From assembly GCA_026745465.1 (NCBI GenBank), contig JACYXH010000319.1, forward strand, positions 1,270,001 through 1,334,000: 64,000 nt of DNA. The letters run 5' to 3'. The stretch comes from Lota lota. Its lineage: Eukaryota; Chordata; Actinopteri; Gadiformes; Lotidae. Both the position numbers and the translations under genes were made by a program. The notes below the pieces were generated by a model. That model had not been told where the DNA came from, made no database searches, and saw only the letters and a list, made by a program, of their open reading frames with translations. Each line of letters starts with the position of its first letter. The stretch's first letter is position 1. Below are positions 1-11,723 of the stretch, one piece after another.

Positions 1-7
1 AGATTAG

Positions 8-10
<3 letters not shown>

Positions 11-85
<75 letters not shown>
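11..85. repeat. (GA)n microsatellite
   Basis: About 33 uninterrupted GA copies (11-77) are followed by a C interruption and a few more copies. It lies at the very start of the window, so its true left context is unseen. The alternating purine tract could adopt triplex (H-DNA) structure. Confidence 0.97.
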
Positions 86-934
86 CTCTTCAAATAGAAC
101 CTCTGAATATCTTCCTAACCAATCAGCCAACTCAAACATGGTAGTTCTAAAGCGAAAAACAAATAAAAGCGGGTGCTCAGTACAGCACAAGCGGTGGGTG
201 CGAGGAGGAACGGACTCAGGGGGAAAACGAGGAGTGAGTCAGCAGAACGCGGCGAGCGGCAGGACGGCGGGGTTGTAACCGCTGATATCACACTATCAAA
301 CGGAGTGTAATCCATTTCCCTCCCCGCGTGTCACTTCATTCACAACGCGCTCTCTCTGTTGCCGTGTTGATGTTTTCCACTTTATGGCAGGGTGCTATTT
401 GTCATTCTAATGAACTCCTCTGTGAAAAAAAAAATAAAAAAAATCCCAGGGAGCATTCCTCCAGAAGTCAGCGGCTGGTTAGACATTAGGAGTGTGCAAC
501 ACAGCTAATTGAAGCGGGCCTGGCCTGCAGGTGAAGGGCCCGCCTGCGTTAGCAGTACTTAACTGGTACGATTGCGCGCCAAACTATAGGGTGTAAGGGA
601 ATAACACATTTAGTAACGGCTCCAGAAATCCCGTAACGGAGACTGCTTCTCCTCGTCAACGGGTGGTAGAGGGCGGCTCTGATGGAGGCCGCTCACAGCC
701 GCGGGTCATTCAGCAGCCTAGCCTTGGCGTGTCTTGAGGGGCAACGCAACGGAGACAGCAGCCAGGTGTATTGCACATCTAACGTGCCTAATGTCACAAC
801 AAACGGAACAGTAAATAACGCTGCCGCACATGCTCACATTGTTCACAAGCCAGAGGTAACGGTGCGAGCTACCGAGGCTACCGGTGGAGGCGCCGCTGTG
901 TTCAAGAAAGGGAGGTGCTAGCTGGTCTGGCCGG

Positions 935-935
<1 letters not shown>
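86..935. other. Unique non-coding stretch
   Basis: No gene is seen. It contains a split poly(A) tract at 425-443 and a mildly CpG-containing patch around 540-900. The open frames here (79 aa on plus, 66 aa on minus) have no recognisable domain and look like chance. Confidence 0.6.
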
Positions 936-1000
<65 letters not shown>

Positions 1001-1015
1001 GTGTGCGTGTGCGTG
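936..1015. repeat. (TG)n microsatellite
   Basis: An 80-bp TG tract with three C interruptions near its 3' end. Its complement gives poly-His/Thr frames on the minus strand that should not be taken as protein. Alternating purine-pyrimidine sequence of this length can form Z-DNA. Confidence 0.97.
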
Positions 1016-2134
1016 ATAAATCTGCCGGTGCGCCAGAGCTCTTTTCTCATTTGTTAGGCAGCCATGTGTGAAAATGTTAATGAAGGCTCATATAATCTAG
1101 GAGATTCTCACTATTAGAATTTGCTTCACGTACCCGGCTTTCTGCTTACACACTGACTATTGTGCGCATCAATCCTTCCACTGTTGTACTAATAATAGAC
1201 CTAATTGCCTCAGTCAGCCCACTAGCTCAGTCTGCCCCTCTACGCATCTCAAAAAGGGGTGTCTTAACTGTCTTATGACGGAGTCACGCAGAGGTAAAAT
1301 TAGTAAATATGTCTCCGTCTCTATCTATATCCCTATCTATATATTTAGTATATATAAAGATAGATACTTCTGCATAGTATACATCATCAACCTTCTAGCC
1401 CCTAAAATATTGAACACCCAGATGCCAAAATATGGGCCTGAACTCAACCAGGCTGCACAGTGTGTGCTACCTCTCTCTTTTACTCAATCATTCTCTCTCT
1501 CTCACTCGCTCTCTTACTCTCGCTCTCATCTATTATGAAAAGGGGAGAATAGGACAAGACGTCATGGCATGAAATCTCTCCGTGATCTCAAAGACCTTCC
1601 CTATAATCTATATATTTCTCAGTTGTTTTTCTTTCTGGAGACCGCTCAAGTACAGCAACATCCTTCGTTTCGTAGCACTGTTTGCCAATTATATTACTAC
1701 CGTCCCCTTTTGGGAAGTATGTAGATTGTGTTTCCTGCCTGAATTTAGCATTCAGCGAATCTGAGTGCCTTTATTCTCCCATTTTAGCAGAGAGGCAGGA
1801 TTGCATAATTAGTCCAAAAGGAGAGGGGGGAGGAACAGGTTTGGCTGTGTTCATCTCTCAGAGTGGAGCCTGGTTTTGGGGAGCGCTGATGGTGGAGCCA
1901 AAACAACCATAAACGCCCAGGGAGTGGCATGGAGTCTAAGGGCATGGGGTGCCTGGGCTAAAATATTGCTTTCTTCCCATGTGGAAAGATTTTTTTTTTT
2001 TTCAAAACAAGATTAGCAGAAAATGACAGAAGAAATACACGTAATCATTCCATAATCCCTTTTTATTTTATGCTTTGTACATTTAATGGCCTTTGGCTGT
2101 CCGTTTGTAAGTTTGCACAAACCAGCAAAAACAT

Positions 2135-2136
<2 letters not shown>
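1016..2136. other. Unique non-coding stretch with short low-complexity patches
   Basis: No gene is seen. It holds an imperfect TATC/TATA patch (about 1311-1368), an imperfect CT tract (about 1492-1528), a T run (1990-2002) and a homeodomain/POU-like composite TTGCATAATTA at 1801-1811 that recurs elsewhere in the window. Confidence 0.6.
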
Positions 2137-2216
<80 letters not shown>

Positions 2217-2232
2217 TCACTCACTCACTCAC
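2137..2232. repeat. Compound (AC)n-(ACTC)n microsatellite
   Basis: Thirty-eight uninterrupted AC copies (2137-2212) pass directly into about five ACTC copies (2211-2232). The reading frames over it encode only Thr/His or Val/Cys runs. Confidence 0.97.
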
Positions 2233-4093
2233 CCTGCAGGATTATTTTGGTTTAGGGAAAGGTGGCTCCCGGTGCAGCAACAGATAGAGGAGCAGGTGTG
2301 CTAACCGCAGGTTCTGGAACCCTTCCAATTAAGACACATAGAGCCCTGAACACTGCTCCACACTGACCTCTCTGGACAATTTCTATAGCATTCACCGGGG
2401 CAGCAACGTACAGGTAGTGGTTTTACTCAGGTTTCCCATCAATCCCCTGCCACATGCACACAGAACCATGCACGTACACACTTTACACACACGGCTTAGT
2501 TTTGAATCTATTTTCATGAGCGGTGTAAGGACCCGGCTTCATCCCTATCCGCCTCCTATTGACAATAAATTTAAGGCTCACTGTTAGCAGTTTCATCACA
2601 CCATCAGATTCGCATGTTTTGTCTGAGTGCTGTCCGTGCGGGTCTTGTGCGTGCGTGTGTTTATGGAGGTGTTATTGATAGAGACAGATCAGAGGGCTCT
2701 CCCATGAAATTCATCTTCAGCTGGCTGAATAGAGAACGCCTCACATTACACCAATGAATCCAAATATGTCTCTTTGTATCACCCCCCTCAAGGACTCTGC
2801 TGAAGTACACAGACCATGGTTCCTGAGGATTACACTGCCCTCTTAAATGTATTCCTCGGAAAGTTGAACACAATGAAACTATTTAGCTAAGCATCCAGCA
2901 GTGTGTGAAGCTTTACCGCAACAGATCTCTATCGTTATGCTATATTAAACGCATTCCTTGCAACTGAAATTGTGAAGAAGAGAACTGTTAAAAAATAGAA
3001 TGACCGAGTCTGCATAATTCAGATAATTACCATTACTGGAAATATCTAAATCCTCTCAATGAAATAAGTGCACTGTTCTATCTTCCAATCTTATTGCGTT
3101 ATCCTTCCTTTTCAGCTGCGAGGCAGCACACGTTGGAAAGTATAAATGTTTAAGATGCAACTAACAAGCTATATTGAAGTATATATGCAGACTATTTGTA
3201 GCGCAGCATAGGGAGCATAATGAACTGTACTCTAGTTTTAACAGGTACAACATTAACACCTTGCTTATCAATTTCATTTGTCCCAGGACTTGTTGGACAT
3301 CTCGGAAATGCTCTTTTGTCTCTGCTTGAGTGACATGGCTCTCTGAAAGGTTAATTGCTTCTCCAAGTAATAAAAGGCCACAATCGAGCCTGTGATTGAC
3401 ATAAATGGAGGCTGCCCTCGCAACACGACGAGGTCTCCCCTACTTTGTCCATCCTCACTGCCGGGTCAGTTTCAAACAATTCTGATTTATTATTAATGAC
3501 ATTCAGTGCACTTCCTGTGACATTCCTTTTATTGGGTCTTGGGCCTTTATGTGGCCCATCTAGGCGAGGCGGTTGTCCGCCCGTGGCCCATTTTATGACC
3601 AGACAAGGAATAAATTTCCCCATGTCACAGCCAGAGCTGACAACGGCTTATCTCATGCTAAAGATCAAATGATTCATTCCACGATTGTGCATTAGAATTT
3701 ACTTTTTAGCAACAACAATACCAATGGTGCTGCCATAAATCTTGGTGCTACCCGAGGTGGTGATTACTCTCTGTCTGAGCGGTATTGGACTATACACGCA
3801 TTCAGGGGCTGAAAGTTGACGTAGCTATTTGCTAACATAGCCGAAGCAGTGGTGAAAAAGGGGGGAATATATTGGTTGGATGAAAGTTTGGAGACTGAAG
3901 GGAGGTAATAGAGAAGAGGAATGAGAGAGCTGGGCAGGAGCACTCCACCAGTGGTTGAGACAAAACGACCGCGGCTGATTTGTATTCAAGCCTCACTCTA
4001 CAAGTTCACCACCGGCAGCTCTGGGACTCTGAGGCTTGGAGAGTTTTGGGAGAAGGAACTGTGTAGATGGGGGATGTTGTGGTTTGAATATGC
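2233..4093. other. Unique non-coding stretch
   Basis: Almost 1.9 kb without simple repeats or a credible gene. Opposed 90-aa and 75-aa frames at about 3350-3670 overlap one another and have no recognisable motif. AT-rich blocks with TAATTA-like sites (for example around 3010-3040) are compatible with regulatory sequence, but I see nothing decisive. Confidence 0.55.
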
Positions 4094-4169
4094 TGTGTGT
4101 GTGTGTGTGTGTGTGTGTGTGTCTGTGTGTGAGTGCGTGTGTGTGTGTGTGTCTGTGTGTGAGTGCGTA

Positions 4170-4207
<38 letters not shown>

Positions 4208-4217
4208 GGGGGGGGGG
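4094..4217. repeat. (TG)n with 30-bp higher-order unit, ending in poly(G)
   Basis: A TG tract in which a variant block (GTCTGTGTGTGAGTGCGT) occurs at 4121 and again at 4151, exactly 30 bp apart. It passes directly into a run of 13 G (4205-4217). This suggests a segmental duplication inside the microsatellite. Confidence 0.95.
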
Positions 4218-5052
4218 AACTGGGTAGGGTGAAAACCCCCCAACGGCCCTGCAGGTTTTGTGGACAGCCCAGGAAGAGCTTGCCAGTCCTGAAGGTCAGC
4301 TTGCCTCCTCATCAGCTCTTTTGTGTGGGCTGGCCACACCATTGAGCAGCTGGAGGCTGGAGGCCCGGGGCATAGGGTGGCCCGTCATTGACCACCTCTC
4401 TGTGCCTAATTACCTCCATGCTCTGGCCCTGCCTTCATCTCTTCTGCGTTCAGCCAGCGCTTTTCTGTAAGTAAAGCTGGGCTACTGAGATGGCCAGGAG
4501 CGTGCCCTCATTAGACCTGACAGGGTCCCCTCGACTACAGACACACAGTCACAACCATCAGCAGACCGTAATGGGCTAGGGGGGAGCTAAAGACACACAG
4601 TCAATTAAAAGAGGCGGGGGGGGGGGGGGAGGTGTCATAGATCCACCACACCATCTCAGGCCTTTAACATGTTAGACACAAATTAGAAAATCAAGCAGGT
4701 ATAGTAGGATACGTTGGGCAAGAAATAACACTGTCCTTACCTATCTTTAACTGGCTAAGCAAAGTCCCCTTTGACTCACATACAAGCACACAGACACACG
4801 CACACACAGGCCTGCACGCCCTCAAACACACACACAAACACACACACACACACACACAGTCCTACCGCCCCCTGGCTAGCTTTGATACCGCACCCGTGTC
4901 AGGGCAGTCTACCTCCCAGCGATCCCCCTGCCGCGACTCAGATGGAAAAAACTACTTTACTTAGAAAGGTCTTATTTGTTTGCACGTTTGTTTCTTCAGT
5001 TTCCTTTCATCTTTATGTTTTATGGCTGCTCCCTTCTCTTTTACAAAGTCCC
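4218..5052. other. Unique stretch with poly(G) and short CA tracts
   Basis: No gene. It contains a 14-base poly(G) run (4616-4629) and interrupted CA repeats (about 4764-4858; cleanest part 4824-4858). The rest is unique. Confidence 0.6.
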
Positions 5053-5053
5053 C

Positions 5054-5122
<69 letters not shown>

Positions 5123-5133
5123 AAAAAGAGAGG
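5053..5133. repeat. (GA)n microsatellite
   Basis: Imperfect at the left edge, then 28 uninterrupted AG copies at 5066-5121, then A-rich purines. The minus strand reads as Leu/Ser repeats, a translation artefact. Confidence 0.97.
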
Positions 5134-5276
5134 GAAACAGAGTAGGAAATAGATAGGAGCCGTTGTGCAAGGTTTCTTTTTGGAGGCAGCAGAATTGAAA
5201 AAGGCCAGTGTTGTGAAGGAGACAACATGGAGAAAGCCAATCTCCCTGTAATAAGAGCAGAGAGGAGTGGAAGAAC

Positions 5277-5346
5277 TAAAGAGGGGAAGAGTGGATATGG
5301 AAGAGATGGGGGGAGGGGGAGAAGAGGAGAAGGAGGCCGAGGGAAA
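5277..5346. repeat. Purine-rich tract
   Basis: About 70 bp that is nearly all A and G on the plus strand, with several G runs of 4-6. It is a candidate triplex or G-quadruplex former. The 70-aa frame over it (Gly/Arg/Glu-rich) is explained by composition. Confidence 0.75.
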
Positions 5347-5417
5347 TTAGAAGCGGGTGGAAGTGGCCTGATGGACTTGGATAGGAGGGACCTGGAGAAG
5401 CGCTATGATGCACACTG

Positions 5418-5436
5418 TGGCCACAGGGGGGTGCTG
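5418..5436 (+). promoter_or_regulatory. Weak CTCF-like motif
   Basis: Nineteen bases starting TGGCCAC and containing a G6 run then TGCTG match the usual vertebrate CTCF consensus at 15 of 19 positions as I recall it, but lose the well-conserved A before the G run. A weak candidate only; 64 kb would yield some chance matches. Confidence 0.2.
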
Positions 5437-6274
5437 TGACAGAGAGGGATCTGGTCATCAAGTTGCTCTGTGCAGCAGCCCTGCTCAGTGGCCCTCTAGA
5501 GAGAACAGCAGCTCCTCACCACAGACACAGAACTCTAGCAACGTGCTCTTCACGTAACGAGAATGTACGGTGCAAGCCGTAACTAAACAAGCCCTTTAAT
5601 CACCTTTAGCTGCATATTGTCACCAAAGGTTGTTAAGGATCTGACTATTCACAAACAAGATTTGTAATTAACATTCCTTTTCTCTCATCAAGTCTTTGTT
5701 TTCCATTCTACAGTTACCTCCTCTCACTCTCTTGTTTGCGATCATCCAGATTGTGATTGTCATAATTGCACTGCACGAACTGAATCAAAAGGATGGAGGC
5801 ACACATTGAGGGAAGAAAAAACGAACTCAAACTAAACAAAACAAACATAAGAAGCGGCGCGGAACAACGTTGCGCGAAACTTTTGATGCGAGCCATATGA
5901 GGAACTATCTACACTTTCTCGTTCACGCCATCTTCCCTCTCCCTTTGCACCCTCTGATGACTGTGTCATTTATTTGTTTGCCGGTTAATTTATTTAGCTG
6001 CCATACTCTTGGGTATCCACATGCTATAATTGAGGATGAGGTGATTTGTTTCCTCTCGCTCTCATTCAAGGCGCGCCGTATACGCTGTCCCTGATGGTTT
6101 GGTCCGCGCAGTGACAGCGGGATGGCAGTCAGTATATTAATCATGCTTTTGAGAAAGGAGAGGCATCCTACAACCCTGAGAAGCTGCCAGGTCCCATTGC
6201 TCTGCATCTCAACCTTCCTCACAATTCACTTTACTTTTTGTTCCCTTTGTTTTTGTTTTGTTTTTTTACCTGGG

Positions 6275-6276
<2 letters not shown>
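5437..6276. other. Unique non-coding stretch
   Basis: No gene or notable repeat. The sequence is AT-leaning. Overlapping short frames on opposite strands (about 5870-6220) have no recognisable motif. Confidence 0.55.
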
Positions 6277-6319
<43 letters not shown>

Positions 6320-6332
6320 GGGGGGGGGGGGG
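6277..6332. repeat. Composite (GT)n-(G)n repeat
   Basis: Twenty GT copies (6277-6316) run straight into 16 G (6317-6332). It is the second locus in the window with this GT-to-G architecture, the other ending at 4217. Confidence 0.96.
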
Positions 6333-8269
6333 TGCGCATTTCCGCGGAAATGCTACTTGCTGATGTGATCGTAGTGGCTCAAGCAACTTCCAAGTCGCAC
6401 TTATCGTCCTTCTGGACATAAGTGCCCTTGAATTTGACCTTGAACCAAGCACAGCCCATTTCCTCCAACTGCTACTGTGGTGGACGGCACTTGCCAGGCA
6501 AGGCCTATTAAATGAGTTGGTGAGACAGGCTGAACTAGGGGTCAAGCCCTAAAAGGGACACACATTAGTCTCTAGAGGAGGCTAAGGCAAGTGATAAAAT
6601 GCTTTTTCCTAATGCAGCACAAGAGACTCACACTAGGTCTCCCTTTAGGTCCTCATCCCTCCTGTCCGTGTATCTCTCACTCTCTTTTCTATTTTCCCTC
6701 CCTCTCGGTTGCTTCCTGGACAACAATATTTCTGAATCAATCTAGTTTCAGTGACATTTCCAATGCTTTTTACTACTTTCTGCGTGACATTTTGCTATTG
6801 CTATTACTGTTGTGTGTCTAATGTGTTTTTCCCTCCAGTAGCCATCTGCATAACTTCTCAATGGAACAGCATCTAAATGTTCACAAACAAATGAATAGGA
6901 TGTGTGTGGGAAGACAACCTGCTAAACACCATATTCACATGAGAAAAATATCCATCTCCATGTTAAAAATCCTCTGTGTGTGATAGTTTAGATGAAGGGG
7001 GGACGAGGCATGACTGAGAGTAAAGGGTTAATATAAATAGTGGAGAAGGGAAGCAAGTGAAATAATGGCAGGCTGATAGCCCTGGCTCTTGTCCAGTGTT
7101 TGTTAAGACAATTGAAAATTGATTTAGTCGCACCAATCCAACAAACCACATGTATTCTCAACTGATGGGTGGAAGAATGAAAGGTATCATTTGTCAGAAA
7201 CTCATTGGTCCACACGACCAATGGTGAAACTGAACATAAATAAAAATCAATTATCTACAAGCCATAGTTACGTGTCATCCATGTCTCCCTTGTCATTGCA
7301 GGTTTGTGTCCATCATCGCAAATATTGTTAAGGCATATCAATTGTATATTTTTTAGTACTTTATTATTATATGAAATGTAGTCTAAGTCTAGTATAATAG
7401 CCATGCCTTAACAAAGGGATATTAACCTTCTCCTCTCCCCAGGATGCTACCTTAAAGTTTGCAAACATCTATACCGCATTGAATGAAAGCACATTATCAA
7501 AGGAATATGAATTATGAAATATAACATCGGCCCCAATCCTTTATATCCTCATTAACTTCCTTCCATCTCCCCGACTGTGCCGTTTTATTTTATTCATTTA
7601 TCTTTATCTTTTTTCAACAGTTGTGTAATCTAAATACAGGCATTTCTTATCTTGACAGTCATTGATGTTTGTCAGATTTGCTGTGTTTATTCTCGTGTTT
7701 CAGCAACTATAAACAGACAAAAACAAAAAAAGAAGTGTTGAATATTAATACAGGGACCAGAGAACCCAAATGAAAGTGAAAAACAGAAGAAAAGATGCCT
7801 TTGTGTTGAGGAAGACTCAGCAGATGCCAATCAGGCAATGTGAAAGACAGCTCTGGGTCCTAGGAGGGATGAAGTGGAGTTCAATGTGAAGACAAGGACG
7901 CGCTCCTCGGTAGACGACAAAACAATAACACACAGAGCAATGTGCTAAAAAACAAAACCAAATAAAAACAACACACCATCAATTCAACTACTCTACTGTT
8001 CTGGGACCCCCTTTCCACTGCTCTTTAGAAAACTGCAGTAAAAGTTGGCCCTTCGGTCTCCCACGGTCTTGCCTTCTCCCTGACTCCCTGCTTCACCCAC
8101 CCCTCCTCCCCTCCATTGGACCCTCCCATCATAAATCTGGATAAATCCACAAACTACTGTCTGGCATGCTCCATCTGTCTCCCTCACTCGTGCACTGCAA
8201 GAGAAAACCTTTGCTATACCCTCGCCAGGAGCCTCTCCAGGTCCTGCTCACTTTCAAACTAGTAAGAAC
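6333..8269. other. Unique non-coding stretch
   Basis: Almost 2 kb with no microsatellite and no credible gene. AT-rich, with T-rich pyrimidine patches around 6660-6830 and 7560-7615. Short frames lack domains. Confidence 0.55.
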
Positions 8270-8355
8270 TAGAGAGAGAGTGGGAGAGAGAGAGAGAGAA
8301 AAAGAGTGTGAAAAGGAGAGAGAGAGAGACATGAGAGAGAAAGAGAGAGAGAGAC
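8270..8355. repeat. Imperfect (GA)n tract
   Basis: GA runs are broken by TGGG, AAAAA, GTGTGAAAA and CAT interruptions. The Glu/Arg frame on plus and Ser/Leu frame on minus are translations of the repeat. Confidence 0.93.
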
Positions 8356-9222
8356 ATCTACTAACATGGAACAACACTTGAAATATAATATGATGCAGAA
8401 AGACAAGCACCCAAAGTCTGTGGCCGCGCGCCGAGCGGCTTAAATTGAGCATAATACTGAGGTGGCGAAGATTTCATGGGTCAAGTCAACAGTAAGCGTA
8501 TCTGTCAATTATTTATGATTATGATTGTTGGGAGAGTTTTCACACCTCCATTTCTGTAGATTCGGTCTTATTCATGGCCTATGTTTCTGTTTTGTTGCAT
8601 TTTTTATTTGGTCCAGTTAGTGTTTACACTGCTCTTTGCCGAGAGTACCAAACTTTGTAAACAAATGCGGCTGTCAAACGTCAAACAGGTTGTTTGTCAG
8701 GACAGAAATAATCCAAGGGAAACTCAACAAACCCTTTTCTGGTCGAGGGCAGCAACTACACAGATTGTGGAGGTGTTTATTATAATGGCGTTTTATTATA
8801 GCAGTTGAGGAAACCTATTGAGTTATGAGTGCCTGTAAAGATTGCATGTTGTTCACACAACAGAAGGAGGGGTGTGACCATGAGAGGGAACCAAAGAAGT
8901 GGGCGGCCCCTAATGATATGACATGTTCATCTTGTAGCACACAGTGAGACAAAGAGTGGATCATTCATTGAACTCATGTTGGGTCGCAGGCATCACCACC
9001 ATCATATGCCTTGATAGACACAAACAACAAGCCGACACCCGATGTCAAGCATGTTGAAAATTTTTTTTAATACTTTACTGTGAAACAGTGCTGGTCATAT
9101 TAATCATTGTAAACCAGAATTCACAGGAGCAGGACTGCACTCTTGCTAACAAACAGTACAGCAATGGTAGGACTTTCAGGGTGGTTACAGCAAAGCTAGC
9201 GAGGCTTGCTCTGTCACGCATG
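8356..9222. other. Unique non-coding stretch
   Basis: No gene. Mostly unique AT-leaning sequence with an 8-10 base T run near 9061. Nothing else is seen. Confidence 0.55.
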
Positions 9223-9251
9223 CCCACGCACGCATGCACGCACGCACACAT

Positions 9252-9303
<52 letters not shown>
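9223..9303. repeat. Compound (CACG/CATG)-(CA)n microsatellite
   Basis: A degenerate CACGCA/CATGCA lead-in (9223-9252) is followed by about 25 clean CA copies (9253-9303). The 142-aa plus frame starting inside it begins with His/Thr repeats and is not a gene. Confidence 0.96.
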
Positions 9304-9304
<1 letters not shown>

Positions 9305-11213
9305 GACGACTTGCTTAAGAACAGTTCCTATTATACAATATCCCTATCCCACCACTCCACAAACAAATCTGTCTGCCAGGGTCCTGGCCACAGAGCGAGT
9401 CGGCGCCCGGTTGTTAGTATTCAGCAGAGAGCGAAACAACAGCACCAACGGGCTCATATCATCATCCACCTCACAGCTCTCTGGGCCTGACACCTCTTCA
9501 CTGTGCCACTGTTTTGCTGGAGCACCGCTCTCTTGCCCTTCTCTCCCTCCACTACAGTTCCCCAGAAAAGGGCCGCACTGCACAGGGGTGAAGGGCAACA
9601 CGGCAGAAGAGTTCCCAGCTGCATTCACTAGACAGGGGGCTTTGTGCTCCGATCCAATATGATTGGTCAGTGGGGGAGGACAAAGGCTGGTTTTTATTTT
9701 TCTCTTGCTTTTTATTGGTTTGAGTGAATCACTGTGATTTTAGTAAGAGGATCAGTGTATGTTGGAGTCTAGAATACAGTATAGTAGCATACACAAGACC
9801 CAACTGTGAATGCTGTAATTACCTGTTGATGAAAACGATGGCCAAGGAGGGTCCACCACATGGAAAGAAAGGAAAGGAAAGTTAGTCAGCAGTTTGGATT
9901 CAACGGTATGCAATGCAGTGTTGTACAATAGGAAGTATGACAAAGTTTTGTTTTGATTTGGGCTGCTTTATGCAGTCGATACGTTGCAGTTTGGCACCGG
10001 GGCATTCGGGGCGTGTTGTCCCTGCTCCGGAATGTTCTTAATTTATGTGAGTGAGTGACCATTGGTCCGGCGCTGGAGTGCTGGAGCGTGTAATTTTGTC
10101 AGCGAACAAGCTGGACCTTAACACAGATAGATGACTGACGCCTACACTTATGTAAAAAAAAAAATTATAGCGGGGGACATTGGGTCTCTCACAGCCATTA
10201 TTCTACATCTCCTGATTATGTGCATATAAATAATATGCAAAAAAGCTCACAGCAAAGTGACTTTAGTGCCTTAATGTTGACCTTGGTTTTACAAACCCAA
10301 GGGCACTATGGCGAGCCAATTTGCTGTATGAGACTGCTGACATGTATAGATAGATATATATGCATGCACTCCTCACACCACCACCCTCCCAGTCACATAC
10401 AGGGCATAAATCAAAAGGGCAGAGCAGCATTTTGTCCAGGATTGAAATGACACTTTCTAAGCAAAACTAGATAAATAAAAGCCCTGCGTTACACACACAC
10501 ACACAGGCTCAGGGGAAAGGTAAATGAAAGGCAGATGTATATTGACCTATCAGGGTCAAAATAGGGTTGTAAAGCTGTGGTCTGCGTCTAACATCAGTAA
10601 TGGCCATTTTGATTATAATACTACTAAGCAGAGGCACTCTTGATCCGGTGTCCTTAATGACATTGTTTATGAATAGGCAATAAAAAGCCACCGGTGTATC
10701 GAGCACCATCTTCATGCGGTTTGATTTATTTCTTCATGCCTTTTGATTCGTTTGTATCAAAACATGCTGCCGCACACTGCTTATCCCGCCACGCAGGCGA
10801 CCCACAGCCCCTCTGCTACCCCTACTATATAAACCACTATATACATCCATGTTACAGCTGCTGTGATTGTAGCATTCTTCACCAAATGAGGCCGCAACAC
10901 CACCTGCCGTCAGCACAAACATTCTGCCTTCAACGTAAACAAACTATAAACTGTGTCAGACCATTAATGTTGGCTACTGATGCAAAACCCCCGTCTCAAA
11001 CCTGATCGTGTTTGTGCACCTCCCCCCCCTAATATTGCCTTCCTTTGTTTGTTTTCTATTTGTATGAGATCAAAAAAAAGGTTTTGCTTCTTTGCAGAAA
11101 CAAATATTACAGAGAGAGTGATGATGAAACCAGCAAGGGCGTTTGGTCTGTTGTCTCTTAGAAGACAGGAGACCCATTCAATTCCATGAATAAATGAATG
11201 AATTAAAATTCAT
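9304..11213. other. Unique non-coding stretch
   Basis: No gene. Contains an A run (about 10154-10165) and a short CA stretch (10492-10505). Opposed frames at about 9340-9660 and 10694-11005 have no recognisable domain. Confidence 0.55.
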
Positions 11214-11328
11214 CTAATCATACTTCAGGATCCCCCCGCTCACTACTCTGTACTGCAAAGGAATCTCTGTCAGCGGTGCCATTTGCAAACAAACAAATAT
11301 AATCTCAGCGTGCGCGCGGAGGGGGGTG

Positions 11329-11342
11329 CTTGCTATGGCAAC
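11329..11342 (+). promoter_or_regulatory. RFX X-box-like site
   Basis: CTTGCTATGGCAAC matches the palindromic X-box consensus GTTGCCATGGCAAC at 12 of 14 positions. It lies next to a CpG-rich patch (about 11308-11322) inside otherwise AT-rich sequence, and beneath a 169-aa minus-strand frame that I judge to be chance. Binding is inference. Confidence 0.3.
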
Positions 11343-11723
11343 GGCACGCATCACCTTCTCCAATATGTCTTTGTGTGCATGCTTCTTCATTAGGATCCAC
11401 AGATCATCAATGAAAACTGTTCTTTGTCTCTCCTCTGGCAAAGTGTGAATGGTTGTTTGCACATACCAAGAGAGAGGGAAAAATGTAATAGAAAATAGAG
11501 CCTTTTTTTTTACAGAGTGGAATTTCATTCTCCGCCTGAAATCAAGGCTGTAGCAGGGCCGTGTGACTATAAAAACCCACTGTAAAACATTGATTATGCT
11601 TGTACATCTATGTTGATGAGTTACGTGGCTTTTGTTGTTGGTGTGTGAAGCTTTTTTCTGCATTATCATAATAAGGGTTGCATAAATATGAATAATACAA
11701 ATCTCAAATATCCAATAGTACAA

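Noticed and set aside
9234..9662. 142-codon plus-strand frame
   Set aside because: Begins in the CA microsatellite, and the remainder has no motif.
11214..11723. 169-codon minus-strand open frame
   Set aside because: The longest non-repeat frame, but no recognisable domain or splice context. One or two frames of this length are expected by chance in 64 kb of AT-rich DNA.
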